Positions 1-8,109 of a DNA stretch of 38,565 bases are shown one piece after another (the stretch's first letter is position 1; every line of letters starts with the position of its first letter). A model generated the notes under the pieces. The model had not been told where the DNA came from, made no database searches, and saw only the letters and a list, made by a program, of their open reading frames with translations. The translations under genes were made by a program, and so were the position numbers. The stretch is from an uncultured Paracoccaceae bacterium (GTDB lineage: Bacteria > Pseudomonadota > Alphaproteobacteria > Rhodobacterales > Rhodobacteraceae), in assembly GCA_937916485.1 (NCBI GenBank), contig CALFSV010000136.1:1-38565 (forward strand). The letters run 5' to 3'.

Positions 1-66
1 CTGATCGCGGTCCTGTTCCTTGACCGGCAGTTGAACCGGAAAGGCAAAGAGGAGCTTCGGACATGA
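1..66 (+). CDS. sugar ABC transporter permease, C-terminal end only
   Basis: The reading frame is open from the left edge to a TGA at 64-66 and encodes the last 21 residues of a protein, with a hydrophobic start (LIAVLFLDRQLNRKG) and a basic tail. This resembles the end of the last membrane helix and the cytoplasmic tail of an RbsC-type permease. The stop overlaps the start of the ATPase gene in an ATGA at 63-66, the usual coupling of permease and ATPase in these operons. The identity is inferred mainly from that context, because the body of the gene lies outside the window. Confidence 0.6.
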   Translation: MIAVLFLDRQLNRKGKEELRT

Positions 67-1571
67 CGGACATTCCTGCCCTGCGGCTGCAAGACATCGT
101 CAAGACGTTCCCCGGAGTACGTGCCCTTGACGGTGTCTCCTTTCAGGTGATGCCGGGCGAGGTGCACGCGCTACTGGGAGAAAATGGGGCCGGCAAATCG
201 ACCCTGATGAAGGTCCTTGGCGGCATCCACCAACCCGACGAAGGCAAGATCTTCATCGCCGAGCAGCCTGCCGTCATGAAGTCACCCCTTGATGCCAAGT
301 CCAAGGGCGTGGTGTTCATCCACCAGGAACTGAGCCTGGCTGACGAGCTGTTGGCGGCGGAAAACATCTACCTGGGAGAACTGCCACGCAAAAGCTTTGG
401 TCGGGTGGACTGGAAGACCCTCTATGAAAAGTCCGACGCCATTCTCGCCCGCCTCAAATGCAGTTTTGACTCGCGCAAGCTGGTCGGGGATTTGTCGATC
501 GCCAACAAACAAATGGTCGAGATTGCCCGCGCCCTGACCGTGGATGCAAAGGCCGTGATCTTTGACGAACCCACGGCCTCTCTGACGGACGCGGAAAAGG
601 TTGTCTTGTTCGACGTCATCAACGACTTGCGCAGCGACGGGGTCGGGGTTGTCTACATCTCGCACCGTATGGACGAGATCTTTACCATCTCGGACAAGAT
701 CAGCGTGCTGCGGGACGGGTCCTACCGGGGCTCTCTCGTCACCGTCGACACGGATGAGGATGAAGTGACCAAGTTGATGATCGGGCGGTCGCTGGACAGT
801 GAAAATCCAATCGTCCCGGCCAAGAAGGGACCCATCGCGCTAGAGGTTCAGGGGTTGTCCTGCGGCGACCTGTTTCAGAACGTGAGCTTCAAGGTTCATG
901 AGGGCGAAGTGGTCGGCTTTTATGGCCTTGTCGGCGCGGGACGGACTGAGATTGCCGAGACACTTTTCGGCCTTCGGGCACCCTCCGCTGGCAAGATCCT
1001 GCTCGAGGGCAAAGAGGTGAAGATCGCATCGCCCATCGAGGCCATTGCACACGGCATTTCGCTGGTGCCGGAGGATCGCAAGGGTCAGGGCCTTGTTCTG
1101 GGCATGAACTGCAAGGACAACATGACCCTGCCGCAGATCAGTGACCTGACCGCCGGACCCTTTGTGTCGGACGGGGCCGAGGTGGCCATTTTTGACCAGT
1201 ACCGCGACCGGTTGCAGATCAAGACACCGGGCTGGCGACAAAAGGTTGGCAATCTGTCCGGAGGCAACCAACAGAAGATCGTCATCGGCAAATGGCTGTC
1301 CATGGCCCCCAAGGTTCTGATCGTTGACGAACCGACACGGGGCATCGACGTCGGCTCCAAAGCCGAGATCCACAACCTGATCCGCGATCTTGCCAGCCAG
1401 GGCTATGCGGTCATCGTCATCAGCTCGGAAATGCCCGAGGTGCTCCGGGTTTCGGACCGCGTCGTGGCGATGTTCCATGGCGAGATCATCCGGGAATTCA
1501 CGGTCGACGAAGTGAACGAGGACAACCTGGTTCAGGCGATTTCCGGGATCAGAACAACAAAGGTCGCCTGA
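63..1571 (+). CDS. RbsA/MglA-type sugar ABC transporter ATP-binding protein
   Basis: This is the cytoplasmic energy-coupling subunit of a carbohydrate importer of the CUT2 class (ribose, xylose, galactose and similar). It is a tandem fusion of two nucleotide-binding domains, and its 502 residues are the normal family length. The first domain has Walker A GENGAGKST at residues 39-47 and Walker B VIFDEPTASL near 165. The second has a degenerate P-loop (GLVGAGRTE), an intact signature NLSGGNQQK and Walker B VLIVDEPTRGID. The degenerate second P-loop is usual for CUT2 ATPases. A GAGGAG Shine-Dalgarno lies 8 bases before the ATG. The start overlaps the permease stop and the ThuA gene follows after one base, so this is an operon. 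The sugar cannot be told from the sequence. Confidence 0.95.
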   Translation: MTDIPALRLQDIVKTFPGVRALDGVSFQVMPGEVHALLGENGAGKSTLMKVLGGIHQPDEGKIFIAEQPAVMKSPLDAKSKGVVFIHQELSLADELLAAENIYLGELPRKSFGRVDWKTLYEKSDAILARLKCSFDSRKLVGDLSIANKQMVEIARALTVDAKAVIFDEPTASLTDAEKVVLFDVINDLRSDGVGVVYISHRMDEIFTISDKISVLRDGSYRGSLVTVDTDEDEVTKLMIGRSLDSENPIVPAKKGPIALEVQGLSCGDLFQNVSFKVHEGEVVGFYGLVGAGRTEIAETLFGLRAPSAGKILLEGKEVKIASPIEAIAHGISLVPEDRKGQGLVLGMNCKDNMTLPQISDLTAGPFVSDGAEVAIFDQYRDRLQIKTPGWRQKVGNLSGGNQQKIVIGKWLSMAPKVLIVDEPTRGIDVGSKAEIHNLIRDLASQGYAVIVISSEMPEVLRVSDRVVAMFHGEIIREFTVDEVNEDNLVQAISGIRTTKVA

Positions 1572-1572
1572 C

Positions 1573-2280
1573 ATGACATCCAAAAAGGCTGCCCTCTTTG
1601 TCGGGGGCTGGGAAGGGCATGCGCCCACAACATTCGGCGACTGGTGCCGCGACCTCTTGATGGCTGAAGGCTTCGTTATTGATGTCCATGACACCCTGTC
1701 TCCCCTCGCCGACCCTGATGGGATGGCTGACGTTGATCTGATCGTACCAATCTGGTCCTCTGCACGGTCGTCGCACCGGCCCGAGTTCGGCAATATGACC
1801 AAGGACGAAGAGGACGGCCTCCTCAAGCTGATCGGGGCGGGCTGTGGCCTTGGGGGCTGGCATGGCCATATGGGCGATGCCTTCCGCGACCGGCCGACCT
1901 ATCACTTCCTCATCGGGGGGCAGTTCGTGGCCCATCCTCCGGGCTGGCCGGACAACCCGGTGCCGTCGGATGATTTCGTAGACTACGACGTCACGATCAC
2001 TGCCCCGGACGATCCCATTGTCGCAGGCATCGACAGCTTTAGGCTGCTGTCTGAACAGTACTACATGCTCGTCGATCCATCGAACGAGGTGCTGGCCACC
2101 ACCACCTTCTCGGGCGAGCATCTTTGGTGGATCGAAGGCACGACGATCCCAGTCGTCTGGAAGCGGCGTTGGGATCAGGGGCGGGTCTTCTACTGCTCGA
2201 TCGGGCACACCCTAGATGACCTCAGGGTCCCTCAGGTGACCGAGATCATGCGCCGCGGCCTGCTTTGGGCGGCCCGCTAA
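1573..2280 (+). CDS. ThuA-family protein
   Basis: This 235-residue protein matches the ThuA family, which has a glutamine-amidotransferase-like fold and is named for trehalose utilisation in rhizobia. Visible family features are the N-terminal strand with FVGGWEGH at residues 9-16, the central GGWHGHMGDAFRD segment near 95-107, and the IGGQFVAHPPGWPD stretch. No signal peptide is seen, so it should be cytoplasmic. It begins one base after the stop of the sugar ABC ATPase and is the last gene of that operon before the oppositely oriented tRNA. ThuA proteins often sit with sugar ABC transporters and Gfo/Idh/MocA dehydrogenases; their biochemical role is poorly defined. I infer a role in processing the imported sugar or polyol. 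Confidence 0.85.
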   Translation: MTSKKAALFVGGWEGHAPTTFGDWCRDLLMAEGFVIDVHDTLSPLADPDGMADVDLIVPIWSSARSSHRPEFGNMTKDEEDGLLKLIGAGCGLGGWHGHMGDAFRDRPTYHFLIGGQFVAHPPGWPDNPVPSDDFVDYDVTITAPDDPIVAGIDSFRLLSEQYYMLVDPSNEVLATTTFSGEHLWWIEGTTIPVVWKRRWDQGRVFYCSIGHTLDDLRVPQVTEIMRRGLLWAAR

Positions 2281-2295
2281 ATTAATCAGGTGAAT

Positions 2296-2372
2296 TGGTC
2301 GGAGTGAGAGGATTCGAACCTCCGACCCCCTGCTCCCGAAGCAGGTGCGCTACCAGGCTGCGCTACACTCCG
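2296..2372 (-). tRNA. tRNA-Pro (anticodon CGG)
   Basis: Read on the minus strand this is a 77-base cloverleaf with encoded 3' CCA. The 7-bp acceptor stem pairs CGGAGTG (2372-2366) with CACTCCG (2306-2300). The D arm carries AGCCTGGTAGCGC. The anticodon stem CCTGC/GCAGG encloses the loop TTCGGGA, giving anticodon CGG. The T arm contains GGTTCGAATCC. The CGG start of the acceptor and the D-arm sequence are typical of bacterial tRNA-Pro. It lies just downstream of the DMT exporter gene on the same strand. Confidence 0.97.
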
Positions 2373-2418
2373 ACCGTGCCGCGCGGCGTAGCGCGGGACA
2401 GGCCCTTTTGCAAGGGGG

Positions 2419-3393
2419 TTATTGCCGCCGCAGGTGGCCAAGTCCCGACCGCCCCGCCAGTCCGGGCAGGGTTGGCGTCCGTGGCGTCGTGCCGGTATCG
2501 GGGCGCTGCTTGGTCCGCGTGACCGGCTTGTTGGCCGAAGTCCCCGACCGGCTTTCGCGCAGGACGATATAGAGGCCGCTGGCGATGATGATTGCTGCGC
2601 CCAGTACCGTGCCAAAGTCGGGCAATTCGTCAAAGAACAGCAGCCCGTAGACTGTCGCCCAAAGGATCTGGGAATACTGCATGGGTGCGACGATCACCGC
2701 TTCGCCCACATTGTAGGCCGCGATGATGATCAGCCCGCCGATGGTGCCCAGCAAGGCGATCCCGGCAAAGAAGCCAAGGTGTTCAATGGGTGGCGCAACA
2801 TAAACAAAGGGCAGGGCCACCGCCGTCACAAGGAAGTTGGCGGTCATGGGGTACAGCAACAGGACAAGCGGCCGTTCCTCTGACCCGATCTTGCGCACGA
2901 TGATCGAGGCGAAGGCGGCACCGATTGCGGCGACAAGGGCGGCGAGATGCCCTGCGCTTAGGGCCGTGCTGCCCGGCCGCAGGACCACGATAACGCCGAT
3001 CAGACCGACAATAACGGCCAGCCAGCGCCGGATTCGCACCTTTTCCCCCAGGATCGGGATGGCCAGGACAGTGATTATCAGCGGCGACGCGAACAGGATC
3101 GCATAGACCTGCGCGAGGGGCAGGACGGTAAAGGCGTAAAAGGCCGACAACCCGGTGACAAGCGCGGCAAAGGTCCGAATGGCGACCCACCAAGGGTGTA
3201 CTGGCAGGAGGGTGCCGGGGGTGGCGTCCCGCATCAGCATCAGCATCGCAAGGGGAAAGCTGAACAGAACCGAAAAGAAGATCAGCTGGAACGGCGAATA
3301 ACTCGCTCCCATCAGCTTAACGATGACGTCATGGGTCGCGTAGACACCAAAAGCCAGGAGGGCCAGCAATGCGCCTTTGACGTTCGGTGCCAT
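2419..3393 (-). CDS. EamA/DMT-superfamily membrane transporter
   Basis: The protein has 324 residues with about ten hydrophobic segments arranged as two EamA repeats, the layout of drug/metabolite transporters such as RhaT/YdcZ/RarD relatives. Recognisable pieces are the N-terminal GALLALLAFGVYATHDVIVKL, the FYAFTVLPLAQVYAILFASPLI region at the end of repeat one, and ILWATVYGLLFFDELPD in repeat two. Its substrate cannot be inferred; family members export amino acids, nucleosides or metabolites. The start ATG has an AAGGA Shine-Dalgarno. After the last helix there is a hydrophilic, Arg/Thr/Pro-rich tail of about 45 residues that most family members lack; it runs almost to the tRNA-Pro gene. 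It follows the SMR gene on the same strand with an 80-base gap. Confidence 0.88.
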   Translation of the reverse strand: MAPNVKGALLALLAFGVYATHDVIVKLMGASYSPFQLIFFSVLFSFPLAMLMLMRDATPGTLLPVHPWWVAIRTFAALVTGLSAFYAFTVLPLAQVYAILFASPLIITVLAIPILGEKVRIRRWLAVIVGLIGVIVVLRPGSTALSAGHLAALVAAIGAAFASIIVRKIGSEERPLVLLLYPMTANFLVTAVALPFVYVAPPIEHLGFFAGIALLGTIGGLIIIAAYNVGEAVIVAPMQYSQILWATVYGLLFFDELPDFGTVLGAAIIIASGLYIVLRESRSGTSANKPVTRTKQRPDTGTTPRTPTLPGLAGRSGLGHLRRQ

Positions 3394-3473
3394 GTCCGGT
3401 CCTTGTTTCTTGAGTGGGTGCGCTGCGCCAATCTGGCCGCAACACGCCGGTTCAGGTTAGACCGTCATCAGCT

Positions 3474-3797
3474 TTAGATGGAACGGGAAAAAGCGTTCAG
3501 AACGATGACACCGGTCACAATCAGGCCAATGCCCAGATAACCGGCAAGATCAAGCCGCTGACCAAACCCCACGACCCCGATGATTGTGACGGCGGCAACG
3601 CCGACCCCTGACCAGATGGCATAGGCAACCCCGAGGGGCACAGTCTTGAGGACAATCGACAACAGGTAGAAGGCGACCGCGTAGCCTGCAAAGGACAGGG
3701 CCCCAAATCCCATGCGGGTAAAGCCGTCAGACGCCTTTAGCGCAGCGGTTCCCACCACTTCGCCCAGGATCGCGAACAGAAGGTAGAACCAGACCAT
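3474..3797 (-). CDS. small multidrug resistance (SMR) exporter, EmrE-like
   Basis: This is a 107-residue, four-helix inner-membrane protein of the SMR family, which exchanges cationic substrates for protons as a dimer. Glu13 in helix one matches the essential Glu14 of EmrE, and the AYAIWSGVG motif with Trp62 matches the substrate-binding Trp63 region. GQRLDL between helices three and four and the C-terminal NAFSRS are also EmrE-like. The length is normal for the family. These motifs favour the multidrug (Qac/EmrE) branch over the guanidinium exporter (Gdx/SugE) branch. The gene lies just after a strong hairpin at the end of leuB, so it probably has its own weaker promoter or depends on read-through. 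Confidence 0.93.
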   Translation of the reverse strand: MVWFYLLFAILGEVVGTAALKASDGFTRMGFGALSFAGYAVAFYLLSIVLKTVPLGVAYAIWSGVGVAAVTIIGVVGFGQRLDLAGYLGIGLIVTGVIVLNAFSRSI

Positions 3798-3819
3798 TGC
3801 TATATCCCGGAAAGAGGAG

Positions 3820-3843
3820 GGCCCCGGCGAAACTGCCGGGGCC
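3820..3843 (-). terminator. probable intrinsic terminator of leuB
   Basis: A perfect 9-bp GC-rich stem, GGCCCCGGC (3820-3828) with GCCGGGGCC (3835-3843), encloses a 6-base loop. On the minus strand it begins 8 bases after the leuB stop and is followed by a pyrimidine-rich CTCCTCTTTCC tract rather than a pure T run. Termination may therefore be partial, which would let some transcripts enter the SMR gene. Confidence 0.65.
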
Positions 3844-3851
3844 TGTCGGTC

Positions 3852-4958
3852 TTAGAGGCTGGCGTCCAGCGCGGCGAGGATAGCGTCGCCCATCTCGCTG
3901 GTCGAGATCGGGCTGCCGCCTTCGGGCCCAAGCAGGTCCGCGGTGCGCAGGCCATCGGCCAGAACCTTTTCAATTGCATTCTCAAGGCGTGTTGCCTCGT
4001 CGCCCTTGTCGAAGGAATAGCGCAGCGCCATTGCAAAGCTGAGGATACAGGCGATCGGGTTCGCCTTGCCCGTGCCGGCGATGTCGGGGGCAGAGCCGTG
4101 CACCGGCTCGTACAGGGCCTTGGGGCGGCCATTGGCCATCGGCAGTCCCAGCGAGGCAGATGGCAGCATGCCCAAAGAGCCGGTCAGCATCGCGGCGGCG
4201 TCGGACAGCAGGTCGCCGAACAGGTTGTCGGTGACGATGACGTCAAACTGCTTGGGGTTCCGGACCAGCTGCATGGCGCCGTTGTCGGCGTACATATGGC
4301 TCAGCTCAACGTCGGCATATTCCTCGGCGTGGACCTTGGTCACAACCTCGCGCCACAGGACGCCGGATTCCATGACGTTGGCCTTCTCCATGGAGCAGAC
4401 CTTGTTCGACCGCTTTCGCGCCAGTTCAAAGGCAGAGCGGGCAACCCGGGCAATCTCGCTTTCGGTGTAGCGCTGGGTGTTGATGCCCACGCGTTCGTTG
4501 CCTTCGGTAAAGATCCCGCGCGGCTCACCAAAATAGACGCCCGATGTGAGTTCCCGAATGATCATGATGTCGAGGCCGGCGACGATGTCCTTCTTGAGGG
4601 ACGAAAAGTCGGCAAGCGCGTCAAAGCACTGGGCCGGGCGCAGGTTGGCGAAAAGGTCCATTTCCTTGCGCAGACGCAAAAGCCCCCGCTCGGGCTTCAC
4701 GCTAAAGTCGAGGACGTCGTATTTGGGCCCGCCCACGGCACCCAGAAGAACGGCATCGACCTGCTGGGCCTTCTCCATTGTCTCGTCCGTCAGGGGGGTG
4801 CCGTGCGCGTCATAGGCGCAGCCTCCCACGAGGTCTTCGGAAACGTCAAAGGCCAGCCCGCGCTTGTCGCCGTACCATCCGATGACTTTCTTCACCTCGT
4901 CCATGACTTCAGGGCCGATACCGTCGCCGGCGAGGATCAGGAGAGAAGGGTTGGCCAT
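3852..4958 (-). CDS. leuB: 3-isopropylmalate dehydrogenase
   Basis: LeuB oxidises and decarboxylates 3-isopropylmalate with NAD+ to 2-ketoisocaproate, the third step of leucine synthesis, in the cytoplasm. The 368-residue product has the family pattern throughout: [13 protein letters not shown] at the N-terminus, the substrate-binding Arg region [31 protein letters not shown], the catalytic [15 protein letters not shown], and the NAD-binding [19 protein letters not shown] place the start at 4958 because AGGA lies 8 bases upstream and the family usually begins at MANPSLLIL; an ATG at 4979 would add seven residues. It lies downstream of the LysR gene, separated from leuCD by about 4 kb, and ends at a strong hairpin. 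A split leuB and leuCD is normal in alphaproteobacteria. Confidence 0.98.
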   Translation of the reverse strand: MANPSLLILAGDGIGPEVMDEVKKVIGWYGDKRGLAFDVSEDLVGGCAYDAHGTPLTDETMEKAQQVDAVLLGAVGGPKYDVLDFSVKPERGLLRLRKEMDLFANLRPAQCFDALADFSSLKKDIVAGLDIMIIRELTSGVYFGEPRGIFTEGNERVGINTQRYTESEIARVARSAFELARKRSNKVCSMEKANVMESGVLWREVVTKVHAEEYADVELSHMYADNGAMQLVRNPKQFDVIVTDNLFGDLLSDAAAMLTGSLGMLPSASLGLPMANGRPKALYEPVHGSAPDIAGTGKANPIACILSFAMALRYSFDKGDEATRLENAIEKVLADGLRTADLLGPEGGSPISTSEMGDAILAALDASL

Positions 4959-5035
4959 GGGCAATGTCCTTTGTTTCATGGGTTTCGCAACCGCCTAGAC
5001 CTTTGCCAAAGCCGGGTCAAGAAAGGCCGGTTGTG

Positions 5036-5938
5036 TCAGGCCATCTTGATGATCTGACGCAACTCTTCGGCCAGCATGTCCCAGACGCGCCGAATGCGCG
5101 GGGTGTGGCGCATTGCCTCGTGTGCGGTCAGCCAGACGGGGAGGACAGGCAGGGGGAAGCCGAGGTCTATCTCTTCCATCTCGGGGTCGGTCCGGCCGAT
5201 ATTGGTTTGCCCGAATCCGATTCCACAGCCACCGCGCACCAAGGCCCAATTGGCAATATTGTGGTCGCAGCGCATCTTGAAGAAATCGCGGGTTATCGGA
5301 AGGCCGGCTGCCCTGAACCCCTCGATGATCGCGCTGTCCTGATCGTAGCCGACAAAGTCATGTTCAAGGATGTCCTCCTTCGATCGGGGCCGTCCGCACC
5401 GCTGAAGGTAACTCTTGGAGGCAAAGACGGACAAGGACAGGTCCCCAAGATGCTGGGTCACAAGGTCAAGCTGGCTTGGCCGATACATCCGGATAGCGAT
5501 GTCGGCCTCACGGTAAAGCAGGTTGCTGGTCTGGTCCGAGGGATAAAGCTCAACCGCGATCTGAGGTTCCGCTTCTCGCAGGCGGGCCAGGATGGCGGGC
5601 AGATGGTAAACTGACATCATGTCGCTGGCCGTAATCCGCACCGTTCCATCCAACTGCGCGACCCGACCGGCGGCGGTCAGGGCCATCTGACCAACCGCCT
5701 CGCGCATGGCGCGGGCGGGCGCCACCAGGGCAGCCCCCGTTTCGGTCAGTTCATATCCCCGAGCGCGGCGCAGAAACAGCTCTGCCCCCAGTTGCGCCTC
5801 AAGCGCGTGGACCTGACGCCCGAGTGTCGGCTGGCTGGCCCCAAGGCTGCGGGCGGCGGCGGACAGGCTGCCTTCCTCGGCGACCGCCAGAAACGCCTGA
5901 ACAAGGGACCAGTCAAAGGCTGTGAGAGGCTTTTCCAT
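5036..5938 (-). CDS. LysR-family transcriptional regulator
   Basis: This 300-residue protein has the LysR plan. Residues about 8-67 form a winged helix-turn-helix (VQAFLAVAEEGSLSAAARSL then SQPTLGRQVHALEAQLG, ending in LFLRRARG). Residues about 95-295 form the periplasmic-binding-like effector domain. It is transcribed away from the NAD(P)-binding epimerase gene at 6034, the classic arrangement of a LysR protein with its target, and the shared intergenic region carries a repeated CACTCATG motif. It is followed by leuB after 77 bases, so leuB may be partly co-transcribed. The N-terminal domain resembles the group that regulates single adjacent oxidoreductase or reductase genes; the effector is unknown. 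Confidence 0.93.
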   Translation of the reverse strand: MEKPLTAFDWSLVQAFLAVAEEGSLSAAARSLGASQPTLGRQVHALEAQLGAELFLRRARGYELTETGAALVAPARAMREAVGQMALTAAGRVAQLDGTVRITASDMMSVYHLPAILARLREAEPQIAVELYPSDQTSNLLYREADIAIRMYRPSQLDLVTQHLGDLSLSVFASKSYLQRCGRPRSKEDILEHDFVGYDQDSAIIEGFRAAGLPITRDFFKMRCDHNIANWALVRGGCGIGFGQTNIGRTDPEMEEIDLGFPLPVLPVWLTAHEAMRHTPRIRRVWDMLAEELRQIIKMA

Positions 5939-6033
5939 TCACTCATGAATACATGATCTGCACTCATGGGCAATTCCGAAACTTTGGCGAATAGGTCATC
6001 TAAGTGCCATCAGCTTTTACAGGAGCACACAAA
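5939..6033. promoter_or_regulatory. divergent LysR/epimerase control region with repeated CACTCATG
   Basis: The 95-base region between the two divergent genes contains CACTCATG twice, at 5940-5947 and 5961-5968, exactly 21 bp apart (two helical turns). An inverted repeat TCATG-AATA-CATGA (5943-5956) overlaps the first copy. This suits binding by a LysR-type protein to one face of the helix. The epimerase Shine-Dalgarno (AGGAG) is at the right end. I cannot place -35/-10 boxes with confidence. Confidence 0.5.
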
Positions 6034-6939
6034 ATGACAAAGACCGTCCTTATCCTTGGCCCCTCGGGCAAGATCGGCACGCACGCTGCCCGGGCGTTCA
6101 CCGCTGCGGGCTGGACCGTTAAGCCCTACGACCGCAACACCGACATGACCGCAGCCGCCATGGGCTGCGACGTGATTGTCAACGGTTTGAACCCACCCGC
6201 CTACCACAACTGGGCCAAACTGATCCCCGAAATTACCGCCCGCGTCATTGCGGCCGCTAAGGCCAGTGGGGCGACGGTGATCCTGCCCGGAAACGTTTAC
6301 AACTACGGGTCCACGGGCGGCACCTGGGACGAGACGACGCCCCAGCGGGCCACCACCCGGAAGGGCAAGATCCGGATCGAGATGGAGGCCGCCTACCGCG
6401 CCTCTGGCGTGCAGACTATCAGCCTGCGGGCTGGCAACTTTATCGACCCTGACCACAACGGCGACATCATGACTCTTTTTCTCCTCAAGGATATCGCCAA
6501 GGGCAAGATCACCGCCGGAGGTGATCCCGATACCCTGCAGACCTATTGCTACCTTCCTGACTGGGCCCGGGCCGCCGTGATGCTGGCAGAACAGCGCGAC
6601 CAACTTGCAGGCTTTGAAGATGTGCCCTTCCCGGGTCATGTCTTCACAAAGAATGAACTGAAGGCCGAACTGGAAAAGGCCCTTGGACGGCCAATCAGGA
6701 TAAACCAGTTTCCTTGGTGGATCATGCGGATCACTGCGCCGGTGTGGGAGCTTGCCCGCGAACTGCTTGAAATGCGCTACCTTTGGGATACGCCGTACCG
6801 GCTGGGTTCTGCCAGGTTCGACAGCCTTCTGCCCGACTTTCAGACAACCGAGCTGTCCAAGGTGATGCAGGCCGGGCTACCGCACGATGTCCACCCAGAC
6901 AAGGTGATGGGGACCGGCGGCAAGACCTTCAGGGCCTAG
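6034..6939 (+). CDS. NAD(P)-binding epimerase/dehydratase-family protein
   Basis: The 301-residue product is an atypical or extended short-chain dehydrogenase of the epimerase/NmrA-like kind. It starts with a Rossmann strand and glycine motif LILGPSGKIGTHAARAF (residues 5-21). It continues with an acidic/polar segment after strand two (YDRNTDM), VILPGNVYNYG with a Tyr near the expected YxxxK position, and a substrate-binding C-terminal half. I chose the ATG at 6034 because AGGAG lies 8 bases upstream; a GTG at 6004 in the same frame has no good site. It is divergent from the LysR gene, which probably controls it. Its last 63 bases overlap, tail to tail, the end of the EEP-family gene. The substrate is unknown. 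Confidence 0.85.
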   Translation: MTKTVLILGPSGKIGTHAARAFTAAGWTVKPYDRNTDMTAAAMGCDVIVNGLNPPAYHNWAKLIPEITARVIAAAKASGATVILPGNVYNYGSTGGTWDETTPQRATTRKGKIRIEMEAAYRASGVQTISLRAGNFIDPDHNGDIMTLFLLKDIAKGKITAGGDPDTLQTYCYLPDWARAAVMLAEQRDQLAGFEDVPFPGHVFTKNELKAELEKALGRPIRINQFPWWIMRITAPVWELARELLEMRYLWDTPYRLGSARFDSLLPDFQTTELSKVMQAGLPHDVHPDKVMGTGGKTFRA

Positions 6940-8109
6940 CAGATCGGCCAACGGGTCGTTGGGGGCTGGCCAAAAGACGCCTGCTCCCGCGACGTCCAGC
7001 GCGGCATCGGGCAAGATGTAGCTGACCCGAAGGTTGCCCGGTCCTGCACCGTCCCCGGTCCAGTCCGCCGTATCCAGACCCGGGTCGCCAAGGTGGTTTG
7101 CATCGGCAGCCCGCGTTGCCCCCTCACTTTGGGGCAGGGGATCAACAAGTCGGGTGTCGGCCAGAAGGTTGATCATCTCACGTCGTAGGCCATCGCCATC
7201 CGCAGGATCAAGGTTGGCGTTCCCGATCAGGACGAACGGCTCCGGCACCGGCCCCATGCCGCCGTCCAACAGGTGCTGCCACACCAACAACTCATCCCGG
7301 TTTCGCAGTCCGTTCCTGTCTTCTGGCCCGTCAAACACCGGTGGCGTTGCGGCCCAGACCAGCAGGGACAGTTCGGTCCCATCTGGCAGCTGGACCGGCA
7401 CAACCCAATGGCCAGACGACGGCAGCCTTTGAACACTTGCCGCCACCTCTGACGGAAAGGCCGTACCATCCGGCCAAACTGGCATTGTTGCGCCGGGTAG
7501 GTCTTGCCAAAGCATATCGGAGAGGTCCCGGAGCCCCGCGACCGCAATGGGCCAACGCGAGAGGATGGCCATGCCATTGTCACCGGCAAAACGACCATAG
7601 CCCTGACGGTCCCGTGCCTCGCCCAACCAGCCGTTGCCGTCCATGTCCACCCCGGTCGACAAGACCGAGTTTGGCGGCAGAGAAAAGATGTGTGGATAGT
7701 CAGTGGAGGTTTCGCGCAGCAGGTCTGCAAAGGCCTGCAGGGCGACAAGATCCTGGTCCCAGTCGAAGTCGGTCAGAACCACGATGTCGGCGGCCACATC
7801 GGCCAGCACAAGGGCAACCGCCTCGATCTGCCTGTCTGATCTGCCGAGAATATCGCGTAGAAGCAGGCCAGGGCCATCCCGGCTAAGCGGGGCGGCGTAA
7901 GTGGCGATTCGTAAAGATTCGGCACACAAGTGGCCCGGTGGGACCAGAAGCCACAGCCCCAGTCCCAGAAAGCAGGCGGTTGCTAGACGGCCCCGATGGG
8001 ATGATGCAGGTCTGTTTCTGCAGCATGTGCCCTTTGATGCGAAATCATGGCCGCAACCCTCAGCAACGCGACTCCACGCATGAACAGACTTGCTGGCAGA
8101 AAGGCCCAT
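6877..8109 (-). CDS. divergent endonuclease/exonuclease/phosphatase (EEP)-fold protein, exported or membrane-anchored
   Basis: From about residue 65 onward the protein follows the EEP fold: LRIATYAAPL, a long helix, ADIVVLTDFDWDQD, GMAILSRWPI, ELSLLVWAATPP, PFVLIGNANLDPADGDG, LRVSYILPDA and a final HHLVWVDI. Several catalytic positions differ from active members: the usual Asn of the first strand is Ala, GDxN is GNAN, and the Glu after strand two is Asp. A hydrophobic segment ending in LCA (about residues 43-64) looks like a signal peptide or anchor. The only in-frame ATG is at 8109, giving 410 residues with an odd 40-residue cytoplasmic lead-in that overlaps the previous gene by 127 bases, so the true start is uncertain. 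The relative VFDGPEDRNGLRNRDE region is characteristic of Rhodobacterales homologues. Confidence 0.75.
   Translation of the reverse strand: MGLSASKSVHAWSRVAEGCGHDFASKGTCCRNRPASSHRGRLATACFLGLGLWLLVPPGHLCAESLRIATYAAPLSRDGPGLLLRDILGRSDRQIEAVALVLADVAADIVVLTDFDWDQDLVALQAFADLLRETSTDYPHIFSLPPNSVLSTGVDMDGNGWLGEARDRQGYGRFAGDNGMAILSRWPIAVAGLRDLSDMLWQDLPGATMPVWPDGTAFPSEVAASVQRLPSSGHWVVPVQLPDGTELSLLVWAATPPVFDGPEDRNGLRNRDELLVWQHLLDGGMGPVPEPFVLIGNANLDPADGDGLRREMINLLADTRLVDPLPQSEGATRAADANHLGDPGLDTADWTGDGAGPGNLRVSYILPDAALDVAGAGVFWPAPNDPLADLLGPEGLAAGPHHLVWVDIVR

Noticed and set aside
840..1826. A 328-codon minus-strand frame over the ABC ATPase and ThuA genes
   Set aside because: It is antisense to two genes with clear motifs, and its translation lacks any domain.
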